A stretch of DNA of 64,000 nucleotides from Nectonema munidae (taxonomy: Eukaryota; Nematomorpha; Nectonematoida; Nectonematidae), in the NCBI GenBank assembly GCA_030549495.1, contig JAUIRK010000312.1, positions 447,001 to 511,000 of the forward strand. Reading direction: 5' to 3'. Under the pieces are notes generated by a model that ran no database searches, was not told the DNA's origin, and was given only the letters and a program-made list of their open reading frames with translations. Below, piece by piece: positions 11,951-46,739 of the stretch (position 1 is the stretch's first letter; every line of letters begins with the position of its first letter). The translations under genes were made by a program, and so were the position numbers.

Positions 11951-13530
11951 GTCTAGATGTGTGGTTCTGGTGCATCGTCATCCCAAAATTTTAATATTGT
12001 AACTTCATTGCAAACATCAAAATTTTTTTATTTTATAATAATTTATGCAATCGCTATTGATTCGATGATCATTAGTTTTTTAGAAGTTAAAGGACAAATC
12101 GGTGTCGAAACATGTCAGTGTCTGCCTGGACAATTCTCAGCCTCCCGAGAATATTAATATCAATAAATATAACGGTTGAATTCTTCTTGGGTCCGCACTC
12201 AACTGCTTCCAACTAGAACACTTCTACTCTATAACAAATATATTAGAAAAACTAAAAAATAATTACGACAGAACTTTATAATCGGAATAAAATAATAAAT
12301 TACCTCTGCTGATGGATGCATGCTATTTGCGTCAATGGATCCAACCGAAGGATTACGACAATTAGTTATAAGATTCTTTTGATATAAAATCTGTTCAACT
12401 CAAAACGAATCTTAAAATTAGCATCAATTAGGCATAACTCATTCTTCATTACAGAAACAGTCTCTTCTTTGTTGCATGCAAGATTCACTCTATCAATAAT
12501 ATTTCATCTGTTCAAGGAAAAACGATTGGAAAGAGGTGATACAGAGATTTTATCAATCAATTTACAAATCGATTTTACATTACTGATTTATTATTAGCAG
12601 CTTGTAAGTTCCTCTCATATACAGTATACTCTAATAAGCTCTTCACTAAGTCTGTCCTAATTAACATTTTTCGCTTGGTCAAACTTTCGTTTACTTGACT
12701 TTTTTTCTAACGTCAATATTTACTTTTTTCAGAGCCATATTTTTCAATGTATTCGAAATGCGCGCAGGGCTTACCGGCTAAACCAATGCTTTGGGTTTGA
12801 CTCTCCTGTTGTTCTATGTTTGTTTAACACTCTCATTCGTGCAATATGAATGCTTTCCCACACCATCTCACTTTTCACTGCTATGCTTGAAATAGCAATA
12901 CTGCCTTCAAACTACAATCACCTTCAAACTGAATATTAGGGCTGAAATATTAGAAAACTATCCAATGAATAGCGCACGCCTGTGTAATACGAAGAGCGAA
13001 CAAGCTTTGCAGCGATATGTGAAAATGTACAACGGACGACAGCCAATTTATCTGTATGGAAAAATCTCCAAGAGACCACTCTAAATCCCAATTAACTGCT
13101 GAGTCAGTGTATACAATATATACACATACGAGGCGATCAGCCATTGGTTTCTCGCAAGACTGAATAGTAGGAACAGTTATACGCACACACAGCCCACTGG
13201 TTACAACCTATGGGAAAATATGCTATACAATATTCAGAGAAGTTGGATAACATATTTGCATTCTTAGGATTCACTAGACCTAATCAATAACCACTTTAAT
13301 TGTCTCTTTTTTCTGGAATGAGTGTAGTCCCTCCTCTATCCTGTAGTTGAGGAGTTCACATATATTCTTAAGTTTGTCAATAACGGACACCTGCCAATCA
13401 CGGGCATTATTTGCATTCATATTTAATATTAACTTAGTTCATGAACGCTTTCAATATTCTTTGTTTATTAAGAAAATTCGAGTATTGCCAAGTATATTTT
13501 CTTTTATTTTTAATCTTTTATCGTTTATAA
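11951..13530. other. Non-coding DNA
   Basis: Mostly AT-rich. 12760-12810 has a weak tRNA-like stretch (cagggcttaccggctaaacc ... gggtttgactctcc) that may be another SINE head. No gene supported. Confidence 0.4.
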
Positions 13531-13682
13531 GCCGGCAGATGGCGTAGTGGTGGGAAAGTAGTCTCTCTACTTCATTCAGATGGTCTGGGTTCAAAAACTC
13601 ATCGTGACTATCCCTACCATCTGTCCAGTTGTGGAAGATTATTTCACTTGAATGCGATACCGATGACTAAAAAAAATAAAAA
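13531..13682 (+). repeat. tRNA-derived SINE, family 2, copy 1
   Basis: The head reads GCCGGCAGATGGCGTAGTGG ... GATGGTCTGGGTTCAAAAACT, tRNA-like with a decayed box B. A body follows with tcgtgactatccctaccatc and an A-rich end (actaaaaaaaataaaaaa). It shares its head with the reverse copy at 45128-45220 and differs from family 1. Confidence 0.7.
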
Positions 13683-14099
13683 AATGTTCTTTAAACACTG
13701 ATTTGAGTGAGTAATCGGTAATGATGATAAGACCTTCGTTTTAGCTGACAAAAAGTAATAGGTAAATCAGCCACTTATGCAGCAATATATGATCAATCAA
13801 TCAGATGTTGTAATTTGTAAATGTTTTTGTTAGAAAAAAACTACCGCATCGAACTGTAATTTCGAAAACATCACCAAATAATATATAACTTTATATAAAA
13901 TTTCAAATTTATAAAAAATAATTTTTTTAAACTTTATGCCTTAACTATATATTTTTTTATTAAAAGTTTAAATGTACAAAAAATAATTTATAAGTTCATT
14001 TTTTATAAAAAAAAATATTAAAAAAAATTAGAATATTTATGAAAATAATTTTTATTTTTTTAAAAATCAGTTATTCATTAAATTGCATCTATTTCATAT

Positions 14100-15450
14100 T
14101 AAAACGAAAATCGGCAAGGTGTTTCCGTACAGGGAGAGAGAGATACGCGTGGAAAACAAACAAAATCTCACGTAAAATATACTTTTGCAACACTACGTGA
14201 TATCTATCTTCACAGATTGAAAACGTAAACGTTCAGAAGCAAGGAGAAATGAAAAGGCAAAAAAATAAGGATACGATAAAAGAGGTGAAATGGAAAACGC
14301 ATAGAAGAGTTAGAGCGTTGGGAGGAGGAAGCCAGATCTCTGTGATTCATTTATAAAATATTGATGAGCAGCTGGGTGCTTCTTTAGGTCAAGTTTCAAG
14401 CAAGTTTTTAATTTTTAGGTGAATAGGTTATCCTGAAAGAAGGACTTTATTCAAAGAGGCCCCTTGATATCGAATATATAGGGATAGCGAGACTCACTTC
14501 TTTTGCTTCTTCTTCTTCTTCTCTTTTATCAGCATTATCAGTGAAAGTATGGATAAAAGAAAAGAGAAATTGACAGATAGCAAGATTACGCAGGTAGGTG
14601 GGTGGGGGTGGAGGTGTGTTTAGCGCGATGGCATGAAATTAGGTTAAAGATGACGCGTTTCTTTAACATTTATGATGCGAAGGAAGGAGGCAGTGCGTGT
14701 GAACTAGTTTCAGAAGAGAGAAAGGATGAAGCTAGCCTGCCTGACTTTACACTTTCTTTTTCTCCTACTCGTCCATCCTCCTCCTTATCTATCTATCTCA
14801 CTTACAGGCCACGCAGAGATGGATGCGGAGAGATATGCGCTGTCGTGGTGATGAGTCGCCACTTATCAAACAACGCACACAAGAGAGCAGGCATCCTCTC
14901 ATATTCCTGACATTGAGTTTTTTGAGCCTTCTCGTAAAGTAAAAAGTGATGGACACGACGAGTGAAGGAAAGCCGTGTAGAGATGGCAGTAGTGGTTGTA
15001 GAGTAGTAGTGTTGTTACAAAAACAATATAATAATAATAAAAAAAAATAAAATAATAATGGTGAAAATGCGTTGCTTCATTTCCTTCAACTCCATGATTC
15101 CTTCCTCCTCCTTGCCTTTCTAACCAAAGCTCGCTGTAAAACGACTACTCACTTCAAACTTTTTGCGTTAAAACACGATTCCAAAACAGTCCCTTCCTTG
15201 CTTACGCTCTGCGCTTCCTTTGAGACGAAAGCACTTATGCTGGCATTCCTTTCTCACATTGAAAAAATTATTTCGCTTCCTCGCTTTTCTTCCCACAAAC
15301 TTTGGCGCGCGCTTTTCCCCCATTTTCGTCATTTATGATTCTGTTGATCGATGTCGCTTCGCTTTCTTGACTTTTTCTTTCGTGTAAGTTGACGTTTTAG
15401 TTCGTATCTCACACACCTTCATTCCACCTGCTTTCAAATCTTTCGCGTGG
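14100..15450. other. GC-richer island without a recognised gene
   Basis: G+C is clearly higher than the flanks, with CpG-containing words (gatacgcgtgg, gatgacgcgtttc, ggcgcgcgc). Purine-rich then pyrimidine-rich tracts. No protein similarity seen. It could be a promoter or 5' untranslated exon, for example of the P450 gene 5 kb downstream, but there is no direct evidence. Confidence 0.3.
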
Positions 15451-18946
<3,496 letters not shown>

Positions 18947-20001
18947 GAAAATTGGGAAAAAAAAGTATTTTGAAGATTTCGGAAGAAATGATAAGCATTT
19001 TACTTGCACACCTTTTTCGCGTTATTTCAAATTAAACTAAATATATGAAAGAATAAAATAAAAGCAGAAAATTAAATAAAATAAAAAAAGTCGAATTCAA
19101 ACTAAAAAAAGCCCAAATTTTTAAAATGGAAAACGAGGAAGTTAAAATGAATTTAAACACAATATTCCTATCCTTTGCAAAAGGAGATATGATCATTTTA
19201 CATACACCTTTTCATCATCGAGTATACAAGGATTTGTGAAAAGCTTGGAATATTAAGTGAAGAATACTGTCAAATTATTATTAACATGTCAGTACATTTT
19301 ATTTATATATGGATTCTGTAATTATAATAATTTTATTCATTTTGTTTTAAGGAAAGGCGTTTCTTTAAATACGAAAAATTTCTTTACTATTTTTTTTAGT
19401 TTTCTTGTGCTAAGTTCATTCAGAATTTGGCCCAGGATTAAGAATGGTAGGAGGCAGCACTTTGCTTCAGACTTTTTGACCGATCTAAAAATTCAGTCCA
19501 TGTTTGCAGCTTTCTTTGGTGAACTTGATCGCTTCGGCTTTCAGCACATCATCTTGTGATTTTGTTTTCAATCTCACGAATTTTCTTTTCACTAATAATT
19601 CCAATTTTATGTCCATGATAGTGGGTATGCAAAGTGCATGAAAAGGAATATCCTTGCGCCATTTATAGGGCCTTTTCATGCCTTATGTTGCTTAGCATTT
19701 TATTAAAGTATAAAAAAATATATTTTAATTAAAATAACTCAAAATGAGTCCTATTTCTTGGGAAAGGGAAGAATGAAGGCGATGTTTACAATTGCAAAAA
19801 TTTAGCAAGAGATCTATCTATATAACGTCTAAAGGTTGCTAAGCAAGTTGTGTATTTTTTATATCCTGATTTGAAGCCTAATTCCTTAGAAACTCGGTTG
19901 AGTATTTAAAAAACGTGTATTTGTGCACCTGGGACAGACGAGCTTGGTCTCCTTTTCAAACTCCTTTTTTTCTTCTCCATTACATTCCGTCTTCATTGCA
20001 G
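18947..20001. other. Upstream flank or intron of the P450 gene
   Basis: The missing first coding exon may be here or further upstream. A short ATG frame at 19147 (MNLNTIFLSFAKG...) ends at a possible donor, but nothing singles it out. Confidence 0.3.
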
Positions 20002-38075
<18,074 letters not shown>

Positions 38076-38130
38076 TAATAATTATTCTTCGATACTTCAA
38101 ACAAGGAAAAACTCAACAGCATTGCCACCG

Positions 38131-38154
38131 CTTCTTCTTCTTCTTCTTCTTCTT
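38131..38154 (+). repeat. (CTT)n microsatellite in P450 3' flank
   Basis: Eight cttcttctt-type units start 56 bp after the P450 stop codon, probably in the 3' UTR. Confidence 0.85.
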
Positions 38155-38459
38155 GTTATTTATTTTTTAAATTAAAATAATGATATTATTATTCCATGTT
38201 ACTCTATTTTTACATTTTTTTTATGAGATGAAATGATTTAGCAAAAAACGGTGATTTAACATTTAAAAAAAGGAAGATTGAAGAGATATACTTTAATGGA
38301 GCTACTGAAATGAGATCCATGCTTCCATACGTAAAATACACTATTTTTCAAATATTTATATGCATCCCCCATTCTTACACATAAACATCTTTTTTCCTCC
38401 AGTTTAGACGCTTCTACAAAAAGTTAAAATGCACCAAAATGTGAAGTGTCGCTAATTTC

Positions 38460-38460
<1 letters not shown>

Positions 38461-38512
<52 letters not shown>

Positions 38513-38529
38513 TAATAATAATAATAATA
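38461..38529. repeat. (TA)n then (AAT)n microsatellite
   Basis: About 24 TA units followed by four AAT units, 390 bp downstream of the P450 stop. Confidence 0.95.
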
Positions 38530-39389
38530 AATTAATTCATGTTGTTCATGTGAAATTATCAAATTTTAAATTCAAAATTTCGAACATTCTTTGTTAACTA
38601 TTCGTGCTATATATATAATTATATAGATAATATTATACTTATATCATGGAGAATTATTTTGTCATCAAGTTAATATTAATGACTATTATTCATCTTATTA
38701 AGATTTTAAATTTTCATAATCTAAAAATAAAATATTTTCTATCAGCTTGCAATGCATTTCTCTTATTTTTTTGATCACAGAGACATGTATAAAAGTTGAA
38801 ATAATTTTTATCATAAATTCTAAAATTTCAGTTCATTTGGCAAAAACATCATTTCTCTTTAAAAGTATGCCACGACTTCATTTACAACAAGAAATCAAAT
38901 TAAAACCTTTGCCTGTTTTTTATGATCGGGTTCAACTAAAAATTCAATTATTCAGCGCTCTTGTAAAAAAAAATATGCTTCAGCTTTACAAAAGTATCGT
39001 TGCTATTACCTTGCTTGTAAAAAATCGTCTTTAAGTAAGAGTTTTAGCGTGAACGCCAAAGTAGTCACGTTTTCATGAAAGCTTACTTCGTGTTTCGGAA
39101 GAATTTGAAGGCGTTAATTCATTAAAATTATAAAGCTACTAGCTATTACTTCTTAAAGAATTGGAGAAAACTAAATCAAATATACTTATAATTACAGAGT
39201 ATCGTATTTTTCAAGAGTATAAGTCGAAATAAGAATTTTTCGCCAAAACCAACGAAAAGATAAGTGGATGTTCACGGGAAGTAAAGTCATATTGATCGGG
39301 CTGCATGAAACGCATGGGTCTCAGTTTAACCAGCCTTCTTAATTATTTTTTCCAAATATATTTTTTATTTATTATTCCATGAACACAGC

Positions 39390-41660
39390 ACTGTTAGAAA
39401 TGAAAGGCATATAACAAATTACATATTAACGAAAAATATTGGAACAAAGCATTCTTTCGTTTACTAGCAAGATGTAGTCTATTGAGAATATGCGTTAGAA
39501 GTACAAGGGACGATTGCTGGAAAAACGTCGATAACGAAGTTAAGGTGTTGCAGATGACATATGTGCTATGACGTATTTGATCAGGCAAAACTCGCTGATA
39601 GGAGATGGACGATACCCGTGAACTCTAATTTATCAAGATCCACAAAACCGTAATTTTCTTCGGCGACTAGATCACAAAAACGAAGACTAGCAATTATGCA
39701 GATGGCTCATCGTTGTAGAACTTCTAGACAATTTGACAGTGTTTTCCGAAATCACGTTGTATACTTGATGCATATTCCATATGGCAAAGAATATAAGCTC
39801 TATATAATATCAGCAAATATTGTTAGTTTTGAGGAAGATCCGAATAGGAGATTCAGCACAAGAGTTCTTGTACTTTGTGACAAATGTGCACAACTTGACG
39901 TTTTTGATTGAGGTAATGAGTTAGTAACACGCCAAGCACTGAATGATATTTCACATCCATTAGACAAGATTTGACATTCCCGATGAATAGAAAAAGACTG
40001 TAATCTGAAAAAATGCATGGCCACTCTTTTCGAGGGTGTTCGAAGCTATGCTTAAGACTTTATTCATAATTGCTGCAGAGAAGAGCTGGATGCTTGCTGG
40101 AGTTGGCCATAATCGTATGATCAGCGTATGACGCAGGTGTAAGGTACACGTTGTCTGGTAGACTTTCACCAAAATCCTGAATGTTAACAAGGAGCTCATG
40201 GTAAAGAAGGTAGGAGCAGGCACACTACCTTGCGGCACACGACTTGAACTGTAGAGCATTCAGGTAATGTCGCACCGATTCGGTTATACTGAGCTCTGTT
40301 TATCCGAGTAGTAACGTATCCACACAAAAAATCTTTGACGAATATCAAGAGATCGCAGTATATGCAATAGCCGTGAAGGCGTTAGATAAGTCCAAAAATG
40401 TATCAATAGTGTCTCTTTCTTGTCAGCAGTCGAGATGCACTTGTGATACTTGAGTGACAGTTGATCGACTTGAGCAGAGGACTTACCGAGCAGGAGATAT
40501 CAACTCGTTAGTAAGCGATTGATTAACACATCTATTAGTTTTCCTATGCCGAACGTTATCGAAATAGGATGATATCTTTTTATTTTGGACTTTTTGCCTT
40601 TCATATTGTAGATAGGTAGGAAGTGAGCGGTTTTCCATGCAACCTCCATAGCGAAAGATAAAGTAAAAAGGTACAGTTGGTCCTTCAGCTGGTAGGTGCA
40701 ATTTCGAAGTAGAATATTCGGATATCAGTCAGGTCCAATACATTTATTAAACTTCAAAGACAGCACTTTCTTCAAAATAAGATCCACAGAAATATGGAGG
40801 TTGTCAAGAAGGGGAATTGTTCTAGACGAGGATAAGGGAAACCAATCATTGTGCTCTTGTGAATTCGTTCCTGCAAAAAAGGTTTACAGCGTTAGTTTCG
40901 TCGAAGTCAGTGCATAAAAAATCTGTATATATCCTTTGGAATGTGCCAGTAGAGTCGAGGCGATTGAGTTTACGAGATTTTGGTAGCGATAACCATGTAA
41001 TATGAGAGTTTAATCCAAGAACTTTCATGTTTGAGTCGATTTCTTGCTTTACGGTACGCCGTGAGATCAGATTTAGATTCTTACCTATATATTTACTATA
41101 GATTAAGCTTGCATAAGTCAAAAATACTCGATATAGTAGTGTTATATGAACAAACAGCCTCATTAACGTTGTTCGCGTTAAAAAATTGGACCAATCGGAT
41201 GAGGAAATTTCTTGGAGTATAGCAGTCTAGTTGTTAATTTTGAAAAAATAAGGTATTAAGATGTTTAGAACAGAAGTGGTTTAATTAATTATTATCTGTA
41301 CAGAGAGGTAAACGCAGAGGTGCGAGACCATGATCAGGTAAACCAATAGGAGGAAGCACTTTGGTGCTAGAAAAAATGCCAGGTACGTCTGAAGCAGCGA
41401 GATCAATCAGAGATGGTTTTGCTGAAAGGCGATCTGGAAAACGCGTAGCATCGCCGACAGTCTGAGTTAGGCCGTGGCGGATGAAAAATCGCCCAGTTTG
41501 AGTGCCCAAAGCATCAGTTGTATCGTATTAATTCCATCTGCGGTTATGTACATCAAAATCACCAATTATAGCATTGATCTCTTTCGGACTGATCTAGAAA
41601 GGTTGCACATTCATCAACCACAGAAATATCAGCCTCATGGTGATTATTGTATATACAAAA
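39390..41660 (-). mobile_element. Heavily decayed LINE with endonuclease and RT remnants
   Basis: Minus strand, broken over several frames. Endonuclease part near 41285-41560: NAIIGDFDVHNRRW, then LGTQTGRFFIRHGLTQTV and an LPDHG motif matching the usual G-x-S-D-H. RT part near 40690-40240: AWKTAHFLPI ... YHPISI and SSRVPQGSVPAPTFF. The Jockey-type endonuclease (GDFNxHH) and RT order are clear. There are many stops and frameshifts; it is much older than the LINEs at 21 and 35 kb and has a higher G+C content than its surroundings. Confidence 0.75.
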
Positions 41661-42945
41661 GGATTTGAATAAAATTTTTTGTACAATATCCATTTTAACT
41701 AAAAAACTTTAGCTAATATTGAAAAATATTTTATCTTATTTAAAAATTAGGTTTAATTACTTTTTCACAAAAAAATTAAAATAATATTGGTTTTATCTAA
41801 AATATATATATATTTATCGCTTCAGAGAAGTCTCCACGGTTTTGTATTGAGAACTCTGTGAATAAAGAAAACGACTTTATTGAATTTCAATTAATTTCAG
41901 TTAAAAACATAATTGGTATTACATGAGTTTTTAGTCCTTACCTTGTGTAGTTCTTTACAACATTGTATTTATTGATGAAATTGCTGACGCACCTGTCTAT
42001 GATTTGAAAATTGGCGATTTGAAATCAATAATAATAATTAACAGGACACTTTAAAAGTTTAATAAAATCCAAACGTTTTCAGCACGTACGCAAGGAAAAA
42101 AAACATAAATCATAAATGGATTCGGTGGTTCTTTACAAGTGTATGAAAATTAACGAAACTGAGAGATCTGTCTTCAATGTCTTTTTCAATGTCCATCTTC
42201 AATGCGTGATTATTATTTGTTTTTGAACATTCTTAAAACTATGGTAACAATTTCAATATAAAATCTTTTATCAACCACAAAAATATAGATACTAAGATCT
42301 AAATAATAAAAACGTATTTTTCAATTGTGTGCCTGAAAGCAACACTACTATATAGAGAAAGAGAATCCATGTAGAACAAATTAATAATACCTTAACTAGT
42401 GTTGGCCAATCATATCAGATTTGCGCGCAGTTCATTTGAAGAGTGTAAATATGAGGAGAAATCTTAAAATTAATTACTTCTATTCTAGTGTAATTTAAAT
42501 TGCTAAAAAAAATAGTAAGGTAGGAAAGATTGCAAGAAAGTTGGTTTAAAACGAGAAGAAATACAGTTGACTACCTCTAAGAAGAAGAAGTAGAAGTAAA
42601 ATTTATTGTTAGAAGACAAATTTAAAATCATTTAGAAGTCAAATTTAACGTATAAATAATCGCAAAATATAAAGGAAATATATATTTATATATACCAAAG
42701 AATATTCTAACCCGGAAGCAATAAGTTTAAAAGAAATGTTCAAAAAATTGTCTGCACCCAGTAGAATCAGTACATCTGAAAATTAGCTTACAAATTCGAA
42801 TGTCCAATAATTTTTAGTTGTACTTTTACTAAACAGACATTTAACTGAAATATTAGTTCGAGTCAATTTTATAATGACAGAAATCGAGCAAACAAATGTG
42901 AATTTTTTGTTTAAATAAGAATCAATAATCCTGTATTAAGTTGTT
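41661..42945. other. Non-coding AT-rich DNA
   Basis: Near-identical words at 32808-32870 and 42724-42785 (aagtttaaaa[a/g]aaatgttcaa, ttgtctrcacccagtagaat, cagtacatctgaaaatta) show a dispersed repeat shared with a P450 intron. No gene seen. Confidence 0.5.
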
Positions 42946-43621
42946 TGTGACGTTCGCACCCATCCTTTCGGATATCGTGACCCGCCCGGAATGCTGAGTC
43001 CAGGTCTACCTGGACTTTCCATCCCACTAAACGCCTACCGGCCCTTCTTACTGCATAGCTATACCTTGTTATATATATTATTTTACAAGAATTTATGTTA
43101 CAATATATAAATACAGCTGAGTGATCGATACTATCCTAACGCGAACGCTCCCAATTTGGGAAACAAACTTATTGTCTAGTGATCGCTTGATTACTAACCA
43201 CGTAGAATCGCGTCGCTAGAGCACTACCTAACCGTAAAAACATTTGAATTCTTCGCAGGAAGAAAATCAGGATAAAAAACCGGCACGACGGAATGTATCT
43301 TGTTCCTAAATAAAAGAATATGATTATAAAAGGTATATGCTACAAAAATAGAAGCGTTAGAAGGCATGCAATATCTTATATATTATTAATAAATAATATT
43401 TGATACATGTTATAACGCTTAAGAAAGGTACACACAATTTAGAACATGCTAGGTTAGGAACAATCTACCCCTGGAATTTGACTCCAGCCCATATATACAT
43501 GATATGAGTATATATGTTCTCCCTAGGATATATATTTTATAATTGGAATGTATAGCCGGTCCTACAAGCAGACTCCTTCAAAGGCCAGATTACCGAATAT
43601 GTCTAACCTAGCCCGTAACAT
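42946..43621 (+). mobile_element. Probable solo LTR of an LTR retrotransposon (fossil)
   Basis: A 676-bp block starts TGTGACG and ends CGTAACA, short inverted ends in the TG...CA form of LTRs. It differs in base composition from its flanks. It has a TATA-like box (tatataaata near 43104) and a downstream AATAAA near 43308, in promoter then poly(A) order. No gag or pol is adjacent, so it would be a solo LTR left by recombination. I see no target duplication and cannot assign Gypsy versus BEL/Pao. Confidence 0.4.
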
Positions 43622-45127
43622 GAAACTGTTTTGGGACTTATGCCTTTTGCCATTCCTAAATTTAAGTAGGCGGATCTAGAATTCAGAAAAAAACAGAACT
43701 ATATCGCAGAACGCAGAATTCCCTATTGCTTGGGGGCTATTGTATATGGGTAGTCACCTAGGATAACTTTTCTCTTTTTTTAGCATATACCCCCAAGAAC
43801 GCTTCAGTCTGGGTTGGCGTGAGCTCCCAACCTTGGCATACTTGTGGACAATGCGTATGTGTCCTTAGTTTTTCAATACCCAAGCATTCCGAACCAGTTT
43901 ATAGTCGACTGTAGAACTAAAGCAGCAAATTCAATAACTCTTCAATATCTTGGTAAGAAGGAAAAATAATGACTAAAAAGTGATGATGAATTAAAATATT
44001 CTTCCATGCCATGACAAATAAGATGCTAACTTTTTAAAGAATGTGGATATAGATCTGTGTTGTCCAAATTCAGTATTCTCAAAAGCAGTACGCATGCCGC
44101 CTCTTTTGAATCAGCGTACTTCAAAGCAAGACACGTGGCCCGAAGTCCACATTTTTTATAGATGTGGCTCCTGCCAAAAAAATCTTAGACAACCCTGATA
44201 TAGATGATAGAAAAACCTCCGTAGTGAAAAGTAAGATCGAGTTGGTGAAGCAAAATAAAATTCAAAAAGATCATGAAATCAAACATTCTATTAATTATTA
44301 TTATTATGAGCTAATGCTAATATCATAAAAAGCCATGAAACAAAGAAAATTATCCAAAGAAAATCCAAAGATAAAGCAGAGTAATCTTCAATTCAATTTT
44401 TATTTTATACTTTGAATTTTTTTTTGCTTTGAAATGTCTATCCACACTTTTATTAAAAATTTCGATATTCATTACACCATCATCTTCTAGCTTTTTCTAC
44501 AAATTTATGCGCGGTCGTTGCCATGTGAACGTTTTTTCGGTCTACTGTTTCAAGATACACGCCATTCATCTTCTCTCAAGTGTTCCTCTGATTCAATCTA
44601 CATGACGGCATTTCTTGTTAATTTTCTTCCTCGCAGATTTCTTGTATTTAAATTCTTTGTGTGATCAGAGTTCCAAATGTGTCGGGTTCGATTCCCGATG
44701 TACCCAAAATAGAATTTCTTGTTCTTTAATCTGATGCCACCGGATTGACGTCAGGACAAATAAAAGTTTCACAACATAAAGTTATGCGTGGAAGACACGT
44801 CTTACTCTATGGATAGGGGAACAAAGGACGAAATGAAGTTTTTTTCTTCTTTATGTGATCATTATTCATCTTTCCTAACATCACCTATCGGCACATTATT
44901 GCATCTGCTACGCCTAAACTTTGTTCATAGCTTCTCTGTTTTGGTTAAAAAGTCTGGATTTCATACAACATATTCAAATATTCTAAGATTTTTTTACTTT
45001 TTGCTCCCATTATTTTCATTTACTATTTCCATCCACATTTTTTATTTTTGCTTTTTCATGTTTATTCATAATCAGTTTTTTTTAGTTGTCAGTATCGCAT
45101 CCAAGGGAAGAATAATCTTCCATATCT
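43622..45127. other. Non-coding DNA
   Basis: No supported gene. 44640-44790 has the tRNA-like box B relic already listed. Confidence 0.4.
44651..44704 (+). repeat. tRNA-like SINE head fragment, unassigned
   Basis: The segment holds gtcgggttcgattcccgatg, a perfect box B inside a small T-arm-like stem (TCGGG/CCCGA), preceded by a weak tRNA-like stretch. I see no acceptor stem or full cloverleaf, so I call it a SINE relic and not a tRNA gene. Confidence 0.3.
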
Positions 45128-45220
45128 GAAAAGATGGTAGGGAAAGTCACGATTGGGGTTCGAACCCAGACCATCTGGATCGAGACCCTACGTTCCCACC
45201 ACTAGGCCACCTGCCGAAGT
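45128..45220 (-). repeat. tRNA-derived SINE, family 2, copy 2
   Basis: Read on the minus strand: cttcggcaggtggcctagtg gtgggaacgtagg ... gatggtctgggttcgaacccc, with a perfect box B (GGTTCGAACCC), then atcgtgactttccctaccat. It matches the head of the copy at 13531. It could be mistaken for a tRNA gene, but the body shared with copy 1 argues for a SINE. Confidence 0.65.
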
Positions 45221-45781
45221 TTTTTAGCTTAGCTTCTTAAGAAAATAGATGTATTCTTTGGTTAATAACTACACATAAATCAATCAAATTTTGACTCAAA
45301 TTTTTTCTGAAAACTAAAGAAATAAGGTATGTCAATGATTTACGCGTTTGTTTTTTGAAATAACCAAAATTTTTTGAAAATTAAGTAGAAGAATTTAATA
45401 GCATACACCAGGCTTCTTTAACGCTGCGCTGCGCTCATTTTGGGCCTTGAGGAAAATGGGGCTCTTTAATTTTCATCACACTTTAAAAGTTGAAAGTTTT
45501 TGAATTGAAGGAAAACAACAACAAATATCTTACTAATATGTTCATATTGGAATAATATTTTTGACATCGATTGCAAAAAATTAAAGTATTGTGCTTTTTC
45601 TATTTTAATATATTGTTTCGTTTTGCCCTTAAATAAAAATTTTAGTGCCTAGAATAAATTTCAATTAAATTTTTGGCCCGTATGTAAAAAAAGTTTGAAG
45701 AACACTGGTTTATCCAATCACTAAGCAAAATATTCTAAATTTAATAAAGAAAAATGCTCGACGTTCGGTTTCTTTTCTAGG

Positions 45782-46111
45782 TGTTGTAAGAAGGGATTGG
45801 ATCCTTGTATACATCGTAAGGCCGACCTTCTCGAATCATTTTACAACTATACTCTTCGTTTATTGAACACGCAACAAAAAGTCAATTTAATGAAATGTCT
45901 AGTGCTCACAGCATGTAGGCTTGTTTTGGACACCCAATCATTTGATAAAGAGACAGAAACGATTTCAACGAATTTCATTTTTCTTCAAATATTTAGCCGG
46001 GACAAAACCTCTGTTTTCATGTTACTACATTTTAAAGGCGACTCACCTTCCAATACATTTGAATCGAGATGGCGCAAAAGTGTTGCAAACTGTTCTAACT
46101 TTTTTTCATAA
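45782..46111 (+). CDS. Possible exon, unrecognised 109-codon open frame
   Basis: An acceptor-like ttcttttctag at 45770-45780 opens a frame: CCKKGLDPCIHRKADLLESF, then LLNTQQKVNLMKCLVLTACR and SNTFESRWRKSVANCSNFFS, with TAA after it. Its composition is less AT-biased than the flanks and looks protein-like. No family recognised and no neighbouring exon found; it could be a transposon fragment. Confidence 0.25.
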   Translation, partial: CCKKGLDPCIHRKADLLESFYNYTLRLLNTQQKVNLMKCLVLTACRLVLDTQSFDKETETISTNFIFLQIFSRDKTSVFMLLHFKGDSPSNTFESRWRKSVANCSNFFS

Positions 46112-46739
46112 TTGAAAAAAGTATTTTACCTCTAAACAGAACGTTGATCGTGGGCGTCCGCTGGAACTTTACCAAGGTGGAGGAAAAATAAAAAAATGAA
46201 TGAAATTTGAGATTACTTAAAATTTATTATTCTTTATTTAGTATAAAATAAAAATGCATTCTTTATGTAAAAAAATAGAAATTATTTATCATAACATTAT
46301 TCAATAAAATAAAGGTATGAATGATAAAAAGTTTAACTAAAATAAGTTATAATTAGATAAATAATGAAGAGTATGTTGGAAAATAATAATTTGAAACCTT
46401 ATCTACAATTATATAAGTTAAGCAATGGTATTTTTTGATTACCTTTAAAATTGTGTTAGAAAATGATAATAATTTTATTAAGAGTAAATTATATTTATTA
46501 CTTGATCATTTCATTGAGAGTAAAGAGATGAAGTATATTTTTCCTATCATAAAATATCATACTTTCGCTTATTCTTCGAATATATTTAAATAATAAAGAG
46601 CGCGAAAAATATTGACCTAAAAAAGTTTAAAAATTGACGTCATAATTTTGACTTTATTAATTTAAAAAACAAAAAAATTGACCAAAAAAAGACTGTATAA
46701 AAGGTTTATCTAACAAAATAAAAACTTTATTTTACTAAG

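Larger units (their letters stand above)
38076..39389. other. P450 3' flank
   Basis: 3' UTR and downstream DNA with CTT, TA and AAT microsatellites; no gene seen. Confidence 0.5.

Noticed and set aside
19915-20001. Possible P450 start within the frame upstream of exon 1
   Set aside because: The frame is open but has no ATG, and a good acceptor lies at 20000-20001; the upstream residues do not look like a P450 N-terminus or targeting peptide.
39394-41668. Several short plus and minus frames as host genes
   Set aside because: They are pieces or shadows of a decayed LINE (GDFDVH endonuclease and VPQGS RT motifs).
45128-45220. Functional tRNA gene on the minus strand
   Set aside because: Box B is perfect, but the sequence continues into a body shared with the copy at 13531, so a SINE is more likely.
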